NCBI GenBank assembly: GCA_028690665.1 | Contig: JAQVAV010000003.1 | Span: forward strand, 186,001 to 250,000 | DNA from: Paludibacter sp. | GTDB taxonomy: Bacteria; Bacteroidota; Bacteroidia; Bacteroidales; Paludibacteraceae | DNA length: 64,000 nucleotides | Direction: 5' to 3' | Notes under the pieces: model-generated | What the model saw: only the letters and a program-made list of their open reading frames with translations | Databases searched by the model: none | Told to the model about the DNA's origin: nothing | Shown here: piece after piece, positions 18,216 through 27,075 of the stretch | Layout of the letters: each line of letters starts with the position of its first letter | Numbering within the stretch: the first letter of the stretch is position 1 | Program-made: the position numbers and the translations under genes

Positions 18216-18650
18216 ATGAAACGTAAAATAATTTATTTAATGCTTGGTCTCATTATCAGTGCAGGAGTTTTTGCACAGAATTCAGAAGCCAAACATATTG
18301 AAATTTTAGATGCAGCTGCCTTTAAACAAAAAGTCTGGAATTTTGATAAAAACAAAACATTTACAAGAGAGGGTAAAACACCTATTTTATTAGACTTTTA
18401 TGCAACTTGGTGTCCTCCGTGTAAAAAACTTTATCCACACCTTCAGCAATTGCAGGAAAAATACAAAGGTAAACTTGTTATTTACGAAGTTGATGTTGAT
18501 AAAAATCCGGAAATAGCACGTCTATTCAACGTTCAGGCTATGCCTACTTTGGTGTTCGTAAATTCTAAAACGAGCTACAAAACCGAACTTGGCTACAGAG
18601 ACTATAATGAATTGGAAAAAAATGCTGTAAACTATTTCTTTACAAAATAA
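18216..18650 (+). CDS. Periplasmic thioredoxin-fold protein (WCPPC active site)
   Basis: The 144-residue protein has a Sec signal peptide cleaved near VFAQ (residue 21) and one thioredoxin domain. The active site is ATWCPPCKK with Cys66 and Cys69, and the cis-proline loop is QAMPTLVFV. CPPC is commoner in TlpA/ResA/CcmG-type periplasmic reductants than the CGPC of cytoplasmic thioredoxin. It therefore probably reduces or exchanges disulfides in the periplasm. No DsbD-like electron donor is in the window. It ends the run started by the barrel protein, and a strong hairpin follows 20 bases after the stop. Confidence 0.9.
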   Translation: MKRKIIYLMLGLIISAGVFAQNSEAKHIEILDAAAFKQKVWNFDKNKTFTREGKTPILLDFYATWCPPCKKLYPHLQQLQEKYKGKLVIYEVDVDKNPEIARLFNVQAMPTLVFVNSKTSYKTELGYRDYNELEKNAVNYFFTK

Positions 18651-18670
18651 TTCTTACACTAAAACACGGA

Positions 18671-18711
18671 TAAGAAATCCCGCTTCTGTGGTTCGGAAGC
18701 GGGATTTCTTA
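18671..18711. terminator. Bidirectional intrinsic terminator, 16-bp perfect stem
   Basis: TAAGAAATCCCGCTTC (18671-18686) pairs perfectly with 18696-18711 around a 9-base loop. It lies between the thioredoxin gene and the purL-tail remnant. It may originally have terminated purL on the minus strand before the insertion at that site. Confidence 0.85.
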
Positions 18712-18755
18712 TTTACTCTTTGTGGACTTTTAATTCTCAACTATAGTTTCTCCAT

Positions 18756-18809
18756 CTATTTCCGTTCATTTACAAACGCTTCCATCCATGGAGTGATTTG
18801 GCTATTGTC
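18756..18809 (-). pseudogene. Displaced remnant of the purL 3' end
   Basis: Read on the minus strand, these 54 bases encode DNSQITPWMEAFVNERK and a TAG stop, starting immediately after and in frame with the stop codon of the protease gene. The C-terminus of intact purL reads NSDQITPWMEAFVNARVWVERNK. A run of 26 identical bases links the two (18769-18794 and 20736-20761). The remnant lacks about five residues that the purL copy has, so it looks like the drifting, non-functional copy. It marks the far end of an insertion or duplication at the 3' end of purL. Confidence 0.8.
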
Positions 18810-20543
18810 CTAATACGCATAACTTAATCCAACATTTAATCCTTTAATTTTAGCATCAGGCTCGTAAATATAATCATATTCATTATCATTCAAATCACCC
18901 CAACTATCATTTACTTTACGAGGATTAAAACTCAAACTCAACATAATATATTTTTTGTTTTTAAATTTATAAGCCAAATTAACACCATATTTAAAACCAC
19001 CTGTCATACTACTAACAATCCCGGTATTCATCCCTCCATAAGCCTGAATAAAAGGTATTATATAATAGCGTTTAATTTGAAAAGGATAACGATATCCCAA
19101 CAATAATCTTATGTTATAATAATTAATATATCCATCTTTGGTTATTTCATAACTACTTGTATCATAATTATATTCAGTTGAATAAGCATGGTGATTATAT
19201 TTACTTACACCTAAACCGGTATAATAATTTTCTCCATATAATAACTCAAAACCATACCCCACAGATTCAATATCTGAACTTGGGAAGAATGCTTCTAAAT
19301 TTAATGTATATCCAAAATCAAAATGCTTAACAAAACCAATTCGTTCATCTGCATCTATAAATTTCAAATTACTTAAGTTGAGCAGCTTCCAACTTTTTTG
19401 TTCTATTTGCCAGGTTGTTGTTATTGGTTTGTTATTATACATATAAAAGACTGTAGCAGGAGCATCAGAAGATGCAAGTCCGGCAATTGAAGAAAAACTT
19501 AGAGTATTTTTTTGTTTTTCAAAACTTCTTACAATTGCATCTGCTATTGCAATTCGTACTGCTTCTACGGGATTTTGTCCACTTTGAAAGACATTATAAA
19601 TATCTTCTTTTGCATCATCTGATGCTAAATTTAGATATTGTATAAAATTTTCTGCGCTCAACTTTGATACGTAATCATAAGCTACATATTTCAAAACCTT
19701 TTTATAGCCATGCATCAAATCTCCAACAAATTGACGACTGATTTTTTCTAATGTCTCATTCCCGGGTTTGTCTTCTTGGCTTAGTGCTTCAGATATAAAT
19801 TTTGTTATTGTTGTATTTGGAATTGACAGATTAACACTTTCTCTATCAAAAACTTTCCATGTATTTAAACCCACTACAGAATAGCCAGATGTTTGTGTTG
19901 TATCAGCTATTAATAATGGACTTCCCGAACTTCCTCTATCAATTTGGGCTGTATGTTGAATCGCAAAAGTTTTTACATCTTCATCTAAATTAGACATTTC
20001 AAAAGTTGAATTGGATACAATGCCTTTACCTAACTGCCATGACGGTTTACCATTTAAACCGGGAAAACCAGCAGAAAACACCTCCTGACCATCTTCAACA
20101 GGATCTATTCTTAAATTTAAGGATCTATCTATATTGACATCTTTAGGAAATGCCAACAAGGCTAAATCAAAATCAGGGTCAATAGCCACAATTTCACAGT
20201 CGTTATATGAAACCTTACTACCATCCGAATTGAAAAACTCAATGTTGGCTTTCTCTGCCTGTAAAATTACATGTCGATTGGTAAGCACATAAACCAAACC
20301 ATCTGATCCTTTTACAAGAAAACCTGAGCCAAAGCCTTTACCTTCAGCAAAAGCATCTAAATAATCTGCTGCTTTTGGATATCCATTATCTGAAGCATAT
20401 TTACTAAGATTTTTCAAAAAATCAACTGTTGATTCACGATAAACTGGTCTTACAACTACTACAAAGTCTCTTAAATTCTTTTGGGAAAACAAATCAAGCT
20501 GAACCAACAGGACAAAAACTAAAATAATTATTTTTTTAAACAT
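18810..20543 (-). CDS. Trypsin-like serine protease with C-terminal beta-barrel-like domain
   Basis: The 577-residue protein has a signal peptide (about residues 1-21) and a trypsin-2/DegP-like protease domain with all three catalytic residues visible: His91 in TNRHVI, Asp126 in DFDLALL and Ser206 in GSSGSP. A helical linker (about 240-370) follows. The last 190 residues alternate aromatic-rich strands and turns, such as YYNIRLLLGYRYPF and GLNVGLSYAY, ending in an aromatic residue, as outer-membrane barrels do. No PDZ domain is seen. It may be an outer-membrane-anchored protease facing the periplasm; this is inference. It lies between purL and a displaced purL tail, so it is probably acquired cargo. 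No clear promoter was found. Confidence 0.82.
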   Translation of the reverse strand: MFKKIIILVFVLLVQLDLFSQKNLRDFVVVVRPVYRESTVDFLKNLSKYASDNGYPKAADYLDAFAEGKGFGSGFLVKGSDGLVYVLTNRHVILQAEKANIEFFNSDGSKVSYNDCEIVAIDPDFDLALLAFPKDVNIDRSLNLRIDPVEDGQEVFSAGFPGLNGKPSWQLGKGIVSNSTFEMSNLDEDVKTFAIQHTAQIDRGSSGSPLLIADTTQTSGYSVVGLNTWKVFDRESVNLSIPNTTITKFISEALSQEDKPGNETLEKISRQFVGDLMHGYKKVLKYVAYDYVSKLSAENFIQYLNLASDDAKEDIYNVFQSGQNPVEAVRIAIADAIVRSFEKQKNTLSFSSIAGLASSDAPATVFYMYNNKPITTTWQIEQKSWKLLNLSNLKFIDADERIGFVKHFDFGYTLNLEAFFPSSDIESVGYGFELLYGENYYTGLGVSKYNHHAYSTEYNYDTSSYEITKDGYINYYNIRLLLGYRYPFQIKRYYIIPFIQAYGGMNTGIVSSMTGGFKYGVNLAYKFKNKKYIMLSLSFNPRKVNDSWGDLNDNEYDYIYEPDAKIKGLNVGLSYAY

Positions 20544-20629
20544 AATAAATTAAATTTTATTCCAAATTAAAGACGCTAATAAAACAAGTAATTTCAAAAT
20601 AGTCTAAAATAAAAACACTATAGGCATTA

Positions 20630-20667
20630 AAAACCCAGTCATTATTTTAGCACAACAACTGGGTTAT
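20630..20667 (-). terminator. Terminator-like hairpin downstream of purL
   Basis: AAACCCAGT (20631-20639) pairs with ACTGGGTT near 20658-20665 around a long AT-rich loop, and on the minus strand the second arm runs into TTTTT. It lies 38 bases after the purL stop. It probably came with the sequence inserted at the purL 3' end. Confidence 0.6.
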
Positions 20668-20704
20668 ATCTTTGGGCCTCTTATTTTAAACTTAGGATAT
20701 ACAA

Positions 20705-23700
20705 TTATTTATTTCTTTCGACCCAAACTCTTGCGTTTACAAACGCTTCCATCCATGGAGTAATCTGATCGCTGTTCACCCGGTCAGCCGGATAATAAGC
20801 ACATTGCCAAGGGAAAATAGCACGTTCAGGATGAGGCATCATCGCTAAATGACGACCATCAGCAGAACTGATACCTGCGACATTATATGCAGAACCGTTC
20901 GGATTAGCAGGATAGCCTTCATAACTGTATTTGGCAATGACATTATATTCATTTTCAGCTTTCGGTAAATAGAATTTTCCTTCACCGTGAGCAACCCATA
21001 CGCCTAATTTAGTTCCGCTCAGCGAGCCGAGCATCACCGAATTATTTTCAGGAATAGTCAAGCCTATAAATCCGGATTCAAATTTGTGTGAATCGTTGTG
21101 TAACATTCGTGGCTGTACATCGTGCTCCGGAGTTACCACACCAAGTTCCACCATCAACTGACAACCGTTACAAATACCTAAACTCAAAGTATCATTGCGT
21201 TTGTAAAAATTATCAAGAGCTAATTTAGCCTTTTCGTTATAAAGAAAACCTCCGGCCCAACCTTTAGCAGAACCCAGAACGTCTGAATTGGAAAAACCGC
21301 CACAGAAAACAATCATATTTACATCTTCAAGCGTTTCGCGTCCGGTAGCCAAATCGGTCATGTGAACATCTTTTACATCGAAACCGGCCAAATATAATGA
21401 GTAAGCCATTTCTCGTTCACCATTCGTTCCTTTTTCACGGATAATAGCCGCTTTAACTCCACTTGGTTTTCGTTCAGGCGAAATTCCGAGCTGAGAAAAC
21501 TTACCTTTAAATGCTGTATTAAAAGCATATTCCAAAGGTTGATTCTTATAGTTATTGTAACGTGCCTGTGCACAAACTTCCCCACTTTGTTTACGATCCA
21601 ACAAATAAGATGCTTTATACCACAAATCGCGCATATCATTGATAGAGAACGAATATGATTCTTTTTTACGGGTAATTTCAATGCGACGGTCAGCAATTGG
21701 AGTGGCTATGCGGGCAAAACCGACACCATTCGCAGCCAGAATTTTTTCAACAGCTTTTTTATCTTTCACCTGAATGAGAACGCCCGGATTTTCGGCAAAC
21801 AACATAGTTACTAACGATTTTTCAGCAATGTAATCCAGATTCACATTCAATCCACCATGTGTATTACCAAAGGTCATTTCGAAAAGCGCAGTAATAATGC
21901 CACCTTCCGAAATATCGTGTCCGGCGAGAATCAAGCTTTTAGCAATCATTTCCTGAATGCTTTCGAACGCTGCTTTAAAATATTCAGGTTCCGTCACTGT
22001 CGGAACATCATCTCCGATTTTATTCAGAGTTTGTGCCAATACTGAACCTCCTAATTTATGGCTGTCAAATGAAAAATCGATATAATAAACTGACGTTTTT
22101 TCATCGTTTACCAAAACGGGAGAAATTGTTTTTTTGACATCAGAAACTTCTCCTGCAGCCGATATAATTACAGTTCCCGGAGAGAAAACTTTTTCGTCAC
22201 CATATTTCTGAGTCATCGAAAGAGAATCTTTTCCAGTAGGAATATTAATTCCCAGCGAACAAGCAAAATCTGAACAAGCCTCAACAGCCCGGTACAGGCG
22301 GGCATCTTCACCCGGATTTTTGCAAGGCCACATCCAGTTGGCACTCAATGAAATTGAATCCATTCCATCCTTCAACGGAGCCCAAACCAAGTTAGTCAGA
22401 GCCTCAGCAATTGCCAAAACAGAACCAGCCTCAGAATCAGCCAAAGCAGCTAATGGCGCATGACCGATAGAAGTAGCAATACCGGTAGTTCCACGATAAT
22501 CAAGAGCTACCACACCAAGGTCGTTCAGTGGCAACTGAATTTCGCCGGCGCATTGCTGACGGGCAATTTTTCCGGTCACCGAACGGTCTACTTTATTCGT
22601 CAACCAATCTTTACAAGCTACCGATTCTACCTGCAATACGTTTTCAATATAAGTTTGAAGTTTTTCTTCCGAAATTTCAGGAGCAACAAAATGTTCATCC
22701 ACACTATTGTCGGTAATCACCGTACGGGGCGGCTTACCAAACATATATTCCAACTTCAGATCGATAGGTTTTTCACCATCCTTTTGTTCAAACACAAAAT
22801 CCATATCGCCTGTAGTTTCTCCAACAACATAAAAAGGAGCGCGCTCGCGTTCGGAAATTTTACGAACGCGTTCAATATCCTGTTCTTTCAACAACAATCC
22901 CATGCGCTCCTGACTTTCATTCCCCACAATTTCTTTAGCACTTAAAGTCGGATCTCCGACCGGCAATGCATCAACATCAATTTTGCCTCCGGTAGTTTCA
23001 ACAAGTTCGGATAAGCAGTTGAGGTGACCTCCCGCTCCATGATCATGGATTGAAACAATAGGATTATCACTTGATTCGGCTAAAGTACGAATTACGTTCG
23101 AAACACGTTTTTGCATTTCAGGATTGGCACGTTGTACAGCATTCAGTTCAATAGCATTGTCGTACTGACCTGTTTCAACAGAAGAAACCGCTCCTCCACC
23201 CATACCAATACGATAGTTATCACCACCCATGACAACCACTTTTTCGCCTGGTACAGGATTGCCTTTTAGGGCATCTTCCATTTTTCCAAACCCAACGCCT
23301 CCGGCAAGCATGATTACTTTATCGTAGCCGTATTTTTTATTGTGTTCTTCATGTTCGAAAGTAAGCAACGAACCGCAAATCAGTGGTTGTCCGAATTTAT
23401 TACCAAAATCCGAAGCTCCATTCGAAGCTTTAATCAAAATCTGTTCTGGAGTTTGGTACAACCATTTGCGCGGAGCAATATTATTTTCCCACTGACGACT
23501 TGTATCGTTACGGGCATAAGAAGTCATATACACAGCTGTACCAGCAATCGGCAAACTGGCTTTACCTCCACCGAGACGATCACGAATTTCACCTCCGGTT
23601 CCGGTTGCCGCACCATTAAACGGCTCTACTGTTGTCGGGAAGTTATGAGTTTCAGCTTTCAGAGAAATAACCGATTCAATTTCTTTTGTTTCAAAAAAGT

Positions 23701-24406
23701 CCGGTTTATCACCACTTGCCGGAGCAAACTGTTCGATTTTCGGACCTGCATTAAAAGCCACATTATCTTTATATGCAGAAACAAGCTTATTCGGATTTTC
23801 TTCAGAGGTTTTGCGAATCAGTTTAAAAAGTGAAAGTTCTTTCTCTTCACCATCTACAATATATTGCCCGTTAAAAATTTTATGACGGCAATGTTCCGAA
23901 TTTACCTGAGAAAAACCAAACACTTCGCTATCGGTCAGTTTACGTCCGACCTTTTGGCTAACACTGTTGAGATAGTCAATTTCATCGGCACTCAAAGCAA
24001 GCCCTTCCTGCTCGTTATAAGCCGCAATATCGTCAATATAAACGATAGGATCGGGTTGTTTATTAATGGTAAAAACATCCTGATTCAAGCCGGAATAGAT
24101 TCTTTCTAGCATAGGATCGTATTCCAATCCGCCCTGTACCGAAGGAGTCGGAGGCAGCAAACGGAATTCCTCTATACGAAGAATGCCGCTGATACCCATA
24201 TTTTGAGTTATTTCAACGGCATTCGTACTCCATGGAGTAATCATTTCTCTACGCGGGCCGACAAAGTTCCCTTCGACAGAAATTTCGGTCAAAAGTTTGG
24301 CTTCGCTAAATAGCCACTCTAATTTTTTTACATCATCATTTGACAAGTTTTCCGCGGATTGTACCGCATACACATGCCGGGCGGGTGTTCGGAAGAATTG
24401 AATCAT
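20705..24406 (-). CDS. purL: Phosphoribosylformylglycinamidine synthase, single-chain form
   Basis: The 1233-residue enzyme makes FGAM from FGAR, glutamine and ATP in purine synthesis (EC 6.3.5.3). It has the full large-type layout: the N-terminal domain, two AIR-synthase-like halves (SEHCRHKIF, AETHNFPTTVEPFNGAATG, HDHGAGGH, SANWMWPCK) and a C-terminal class I glutamine amidotransferase with the nucleophile in GICNGCQL (near residue 1080) and PHPERA (near 1190). MIQFFRTPARH at 24406 matches family N-termini; an in-frame ATG 13 codons upstream (24445) is less likely. A CAAAGATA promoter lies 94 bases upstream. The last residues ARVWVERNK lie in or next to a stretch that is duplicated 2 kb away, beyond the protease gene. 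Confidence 0.98.
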   Translation of the reverse strand: MIQFFRTPARHVYAVQSAENLSNDDVKKLEWLFSEAKLLTEISVEGNFVGPRREMITPWSTNAVEITQNMGISGILRIEEFRLLPPTPSVQGGLEYDPMLERIYSGLNQDVFTINKQPDPIVYIDDIAAYNEQEGLALSADEIDYLNSVSQKVGRKLTDSEVFGFSQVNSEHCRHKIFNGQYIVDGEEKELSLFKLIRKTSEENPNKLVSAYKDNVAFNAGPKIEQFAPASGDKPDFFETKEIESVISLKAETHNFPTTVEPFNGAATGTGGEIRDRLGGGKASLPIAGTAVYMTSYARNDTSRQWENNIAPRKWLYQTPEQILIKASNGASDFGNKFGQPLICGSLLTFEHEEHNKKYGYDKVIMLAGGVGFGKMEDALKGNPVPGEKVVVMGGDNYRIGMGGGAVSSVETGQYDNAIELNAVQRANPEMQKRVSNVIRTLAESSDNPIVSIHDHGAGGHLNCLSELVETTGGKIDVDALPVGDPTLSAKEIVGNESQERMGLLLKEQDIERVRKISERERAPFYVVGETTGDMDFVFEQKDGEKPIDLKLEYMFGKPPRTVITDNSVDEHFVAPEISEEKLQTYIENVLQVESVACKDWLTNKVDRSVTGKIARQQCAGEIQLPLNDLGVVALDYRGTTGIATSIGHAPLAALADSEAGSVLAIAEALTNLVWAPLKDGMDSISLSANWMWPCKNPGEDARLYRAVEACSDFACSLGINIPTGKDSLSMTQKYGDEKVFSPGTVIISAAGEVSDVKKTISPVLVNDEKTSVYYIDFSFDSHKLGGSVLAQTLNKIGDDVPTVTEPEYFKAAFESIQEMIAKSLILAGHDISEGGIITALFEMTFGNTHGGLNVNLDYIAEKSLVTMLFAENPGVLIQVKDKKAVEKILAANGVGFARIATPIADRRIEITRKKESYSFSINDMRDLWYKASYLLDRKQSGEVCAQARYNNYKNQPLEYAFNTAFKGKFSQLGISPERKPSGVKAAIIREKGTNGEREMAYSLYLAGFDVKDVHMTDLATGRETLEDVNMIVFCGGFSNSDVLGSAKGWAGGFLYNEKAKLALDNFYKRNDTLSLGICNGCQLMVELGVVTPEHDVQPRMLHNDSHKFESGFIGLTIPENNSVMLGSLSGTKLGVWVAHGEGKFYLPKAENEYNVIAKYSYEGYPANPNGSAYNVAGISSADGRHLAMMPHPERAIFPWQCAYYPADRVNSDQITPWMEAFVNARVWVERNK

Positions 24407-24499
24407 TGTGTTATATGAGGTTTTGTAAATTACAAAGCAGAGCAATTATCCTAAATATCAATAAGTTATACAGATAATTATCTTATTTTAATTCGCTGA

Positions 24500-24507
24500 C
24501 AAAGATA
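24500..24507 (-). promoter_or_regulatory. -7 promoter element (TATCTTTG) for purL
   Basis: CAAAGATA on the plus strand is an exact TAnnTTTG match on the minus strand, 94 bases upstream of the purL start. Confidence 0.6.
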
Positions 24508-24635
24508 AGGAAATTTTGTGGCGCCGGAAAGGACGTTTTCATCTATTATGAAAATCAAATATATCCCAAAATCTGATTTCTTTTTTATCATCCATATAAG
24601 ATCTGATTTTCAATAAATTATTTTTGACATTATCA

Positions 24636-24666
24636 TTTTGATATTCAACGAATATTCGCATTTTTG
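24636..24666 (+). promoter_or_regulatory. Weak promoter candidate for trhO
   Basis: TTTTG at 24636-24640 is followed after 18 bases by CATTTTTG (24659-24666), close to the -33/-7 arrangement but with C for T in the first -7 position. It lies 151 bases upstream of the preferred trhO start. Confidence 0.35.
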
Positions 24667-24816
24667 TATAAATCCCTGTAATTATTTAGACATTGCAACT
24701 ACGACCGGCAAACAGAAACAATTATTCTTTCAAAAATTCCCAGTTAAACAATCAGGAGCAATTCTATGTTTATTGTAATTATTACAAATAAATGCAACAA
24801 ACAGGAGAATATCATT

Positions 24817-25857
24817 ATGTTATTGGTAAATAAAACTGACAGAAAAATACTCAAACAACAACTTCAAAAAGAAACTTTTAAGCGACGTACAATTTCATTT
24901 TACAAATATTTCGAAATTGAAAATCCACAGGAATTCAGAGATAATCTATTTATAAAATGGGCCGAACTTAATTGCTTTGGTCGAATTTATATTGCCCGAG
25001 AAGGTATTAACGCTCAAATGAGTGTACCGGAACATAATCTCGATATTTTTTCACAACATTTATATTCCATATCTGATCTGAATCAAGTTCCCATAAAATA
25101 TGCTATTGAAGACGACGGAAAATCATTTTACAAACTAACCATAAAAGTCCGGCCCAAAATTGTGGCCGATGGTCTGGAACACGGAACTTACGATTTATCA
25201 AAAGTTGGCAATCATCTTACGGCTCTTGAGTTTCATAACGCCTTGGATGATCCGGATACGGTTGTAGTTGATATGCGTAATCACTACGAAAGTGAAATCG
25301 GACATTTCCGGAATGCATTTTGCCCTGACGTAGATACTTTTAGAGAAGAGATTAAATTGGTTGTTGATAAATTTCAGGATGAAAAAGACAAAAAATTTCT
25401 GCTTTATTGTACCGGAGGTATTCGTTGCGAAAAAGCCAGTGCATTTCTTATAAACGAAGGGTTTCAGCATGTATCGCAACTTTACGGAGGCATCATTGAA
25501 TATGCACAGCAAATAAAGCAACTAGGCGTTGCCTCGAAATTTTACGGAAAAAATTTCGTTTTTGACGAACGATTAGGAGAATCAGTTGATGGCCAAATTA
25601 TTTCCCGCTGCCATCAGTGTGGAAAACCTGCTGACACGCATACCAATTGTGCCAACGATGATTGCCATTTGTTATTTATTCAATGCGACGAATGCCGTGA
25701 AAAATACGATGGTTGTTGTAGTGACGAATGTAAAACAATTTTTCATCTTCCGAAAGAAGAAAGAATACAATTTCGCGCTAAAAATGCTCAAAAATATGCC
25801 GAAAGTAAAATATTTAAAAACAGATTAAGACCCCGATTAAAACAAAAAAACGTGTAA
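24817..25857 (+). CDS. trhO: tRNA uridine(34) hydroxylase, rhodanese family (TrhO/YceA)
   Basis: The 346-residue protein matches TrhO (UPF0176), which hydroxylates U34 of certain tRNAs to ho5U using oxygen. It has the N-terminal acylphosphatase-like domain (GRIYIAREGINAQMSVP near residues 50-66), a rhodanese domain with the active-site cysteine in LLYCTGGIRCEKAS (near residue 199), and a Cys-rich C-terminal segment (CHQCGK, CDECREKYDGCC) that probably binds zinc. The ATG at 24817 has AGGAG nine bases upstream and gives the usual family N-terminus; another ATG at 24766, also preceded by AGGAG, is possible. A strong shared terminator separates it from ppa. Confidence 0.92.
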   Translation: MLLVNKTDRKILKQQLQKETFKRRTISFYKYFEIENPQEFRDNLFIKWAELNCFGRIYIAREGINAQMSVPEHNLDIFSQHLYSISDLNQVPIKYAIEDDGKSFYKLTIKVRPKIVADGLEHGTYDLSKVGNHLTALEFHNALDDPDTVVVDMRNHYESEIGHFRNAFCPDVDTFREEIKLVVDKFQDEKDKKFLLYCTGGIRCEKASAFLINEGFQHVSQLYGGIIEYAQQIKQLGVASKFYGKNFVFDERLGESVDGQIISRCHQCGKPADTHTNCANDDCHLLFIQCDECREKYDGCCSDECKTIFHLPKEERIQFRAKNAQKYAESKIFKNRLRPRLKQKNV

Positions 25858-25860
25858 AAA

Positions 25861-25900
25861 ATAAAGGTCTGCTTTCTCATTTTAAAAAGCAGACCTTTAT
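25861..25900. terminator. Bidirectional intrinsic terminator between trhO and ppa
   Basis: ATAAAGGTCTGCTTT (25861-25875) pairs perfectly with AAAGCAGACCTTTAT (25886-25900), followed by a T-run on the plus strand and A-rich sequence before it that gives a T-run on the minus strand. Confidence 0.88.
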
Positions 25901-25919
25901 TTTTTGAACTAAAATTCTA

Positions 25920-26483
25920 TTATCCAAAAAACCATTTATGTAACTCACCATAATGTTTCTGATACATTTTAAAACTATCATGCATAATTTCTAATGCAGT
26001 AGCCTTATCGAAAAATTTTTCAACCACAACGGTTTTGTTTTCGAGTTTGGTGTAATCCTCAAAAAAACTCATGATTTCGGTAATCATGTGAGGCGGAAGT
26101 TCCGAAATATCGTTGTAATGATTCACACTCGGATCTCCTGCTGCAACTGCAATAATTTTATCATCAGCTTCATCGTTATCAAGCATCCTCATCACTCCGA
26201 TCACTTTCGCTTCTACTATACATAAAGGAACCACCTCTATTTGCGACAAAATCAGAATATCAAGCGGATCGTGATCATCACAAAAGCTTTGGGGAATAAA
26301 TCCATAGTTATGAGGGTAATACATAGAAGAATAAAGTACTCTGTCCAAACGAAGCAAACCGCTGTCTTTATCCAATTCATATTTAGCCCGATTTCCTTTC
26401 GGAATTTCAATAATACCTTTCACCACGTCAGGTGCATTGGTTTGTGGCACCACCTGATGCCACGGATTAAAGTTATTTCGCAT
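25920..26483 (-). CDS. ppa: Inorganic pyrophosphatase, family I
   Basis: The 187-residue cytoplasmic enzyme hydrolyses pyrophosphate to phosphate (EC 3.6.1.1). It carries the family I signature [11 protein letters not shown] with the metal-binding aspartates (near residues 69-79), plus [28 protein letters not shown] and [21 protein letters not shown]. Length is typical of bacterial soluble pyrophosphatases. An exact CAAAGATA promoter lies 47 bases upstream and a strong hairpin downstream, so it is probably a single-gene unit. Confidence 0.96.
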   Translation of the reverse strand: MRNNFNPWHQVVPQTNAPDVVKGIIEIPKGNRAKYELDKDSGLLRLDRVLYSSMYYPHNYGFIPQSFCDDHDPLDILILSQIEVVPLCIVEAKVIGVMRMLDNDEADDKIIAVAAGDPSVNHYNDISELPPHMITEIMSFFEDYTKLENKTVVVEKFFDKATALEIMHDSFKMYQKHYGELHKWFFG

Positions 26484-26529
26484 AATTTTCTTTACGATAT
26501 TTAATCATCATTAAATCATTTTCAATATG

Positions 26530-26537
26530 CAAAGATA
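26530..26537 (-). promoter_or_regulatory. -7 promoter element (TATCTTTG) for ppa
   Basis: CAAAGATA gives TATCTTTG on the minus strand, 47 bases upstream of the ppa start. It fits the phylum consensus exactly. Confidence 0.62.
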
Positions 26538-26622
26538 GTATGTATATTTTTTCATTTCTATACAAAATCTCATTTTTATCAAAAAATAAAATGAAAAAAC
26601 AAATTTCACATTAAATTTATCG

Positions 26623-27075
26623 TTAAAGAATCTGCTGAGCGTGCGTTTTGGTTTTAATTTCTTTTGGTCCTATAATTCGCGTTATAATGCCATTTTCATC
26701 AATCAGAAAAGTGGTCCGGAACATCCCCATATAACTGCGGCCATACATTGATTTTTCGCCCCATGTTCCGAATTGTTCCGACAAAGTTTTGTCTACATCG
26801 GCTATCAGGTTAAATGGTAAGCTTTGTTTTTCTATAAATTTTTTGTGAGAAGCCGCACTGTCGGCACTGACACCGATTACTTCATAACCGGCATTTTTCA
26901 ACTCGGTATAATTATCTCTCAGACTGCAAGCCTCCGCTGTACATCCGGGAGTACTATCCTTGGGATAAAAATAAAGTACAATTTTTTTCCCTGCATAATC
27001 CGACAGGCGGATTTCCTGTCCATCCTGATTCAATCCTAAAACTTCAGGAACTTTTTCGCCTACATTTAAAGCCAT
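26623..27075 (-). CDS. bcp: Thioredoxin-dependent peroxiredoxin (Bcp/PrxQ)
   Basis: The 150-residue protein is a Bcp-type peroxiredoxin that reduces hydroperoxides at the expense of thioredoxin (EC 1.11.1.24). The peroxidatic Cys45 lies in DSTPGCTAEAC and a resolving Cys50 follows five residues later, as in the helix-2 resolving PrxQ subtype. Other family features are LYFYPKDSTPGC, VIGVSADSAASHKKF, LIADVDKTLSEQFG and RTTFLIDENG. It has no signal peptide and should be cytoplasmic. Both neighbours are separated by more than 100 bases, so it is probably monocistronic. Confidence 0.95.
   Translation of the reverse strand: MALNVGEKVPEVLGLNQDGQEIRLSDYAGKKIVLYFYPKDSTPGCTAEACSLRDNYTELKNAGYEVIGVSADSAASHKKFIEKQSLPFNLIADVDKTLSEQFGTWGEKSMYGRSYMGMFRTTFLIDENGIITRIIGPKEIKTKTHAQQIL

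Larger units (their letters stand above)
24407..24816. other. Divergent intergenic region between purL and trhO
   Basis: This 410-base AT-rich gap contains the minus-strand purL promoter element and a weaker plus-strand candidate for trhO. Part of it (24766-24816) could extend trhO in frame. No other gene, riboswitch or repeat is recognised. Confidence 0.6.

Noticed and set aside
18810-20543. Protease gene as part of a purL operon
   Set aside because: A terminator-like hairpin follows purL and the gene sits within an insertion bounded by purL-tail copies, so functional linkage is unlikely.
22460-22945. 161-codon plus-strand frame inside purL
   Set aside because: It is antisense to a fully conserved part of purL and its translation shows no family features; it arises from codon bias of the real gene.
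23342-23833. 163-codon plus-strand frame inside purL
   Set aside because: Same reason: purL is clearly coding on the minus strand throughout this region.
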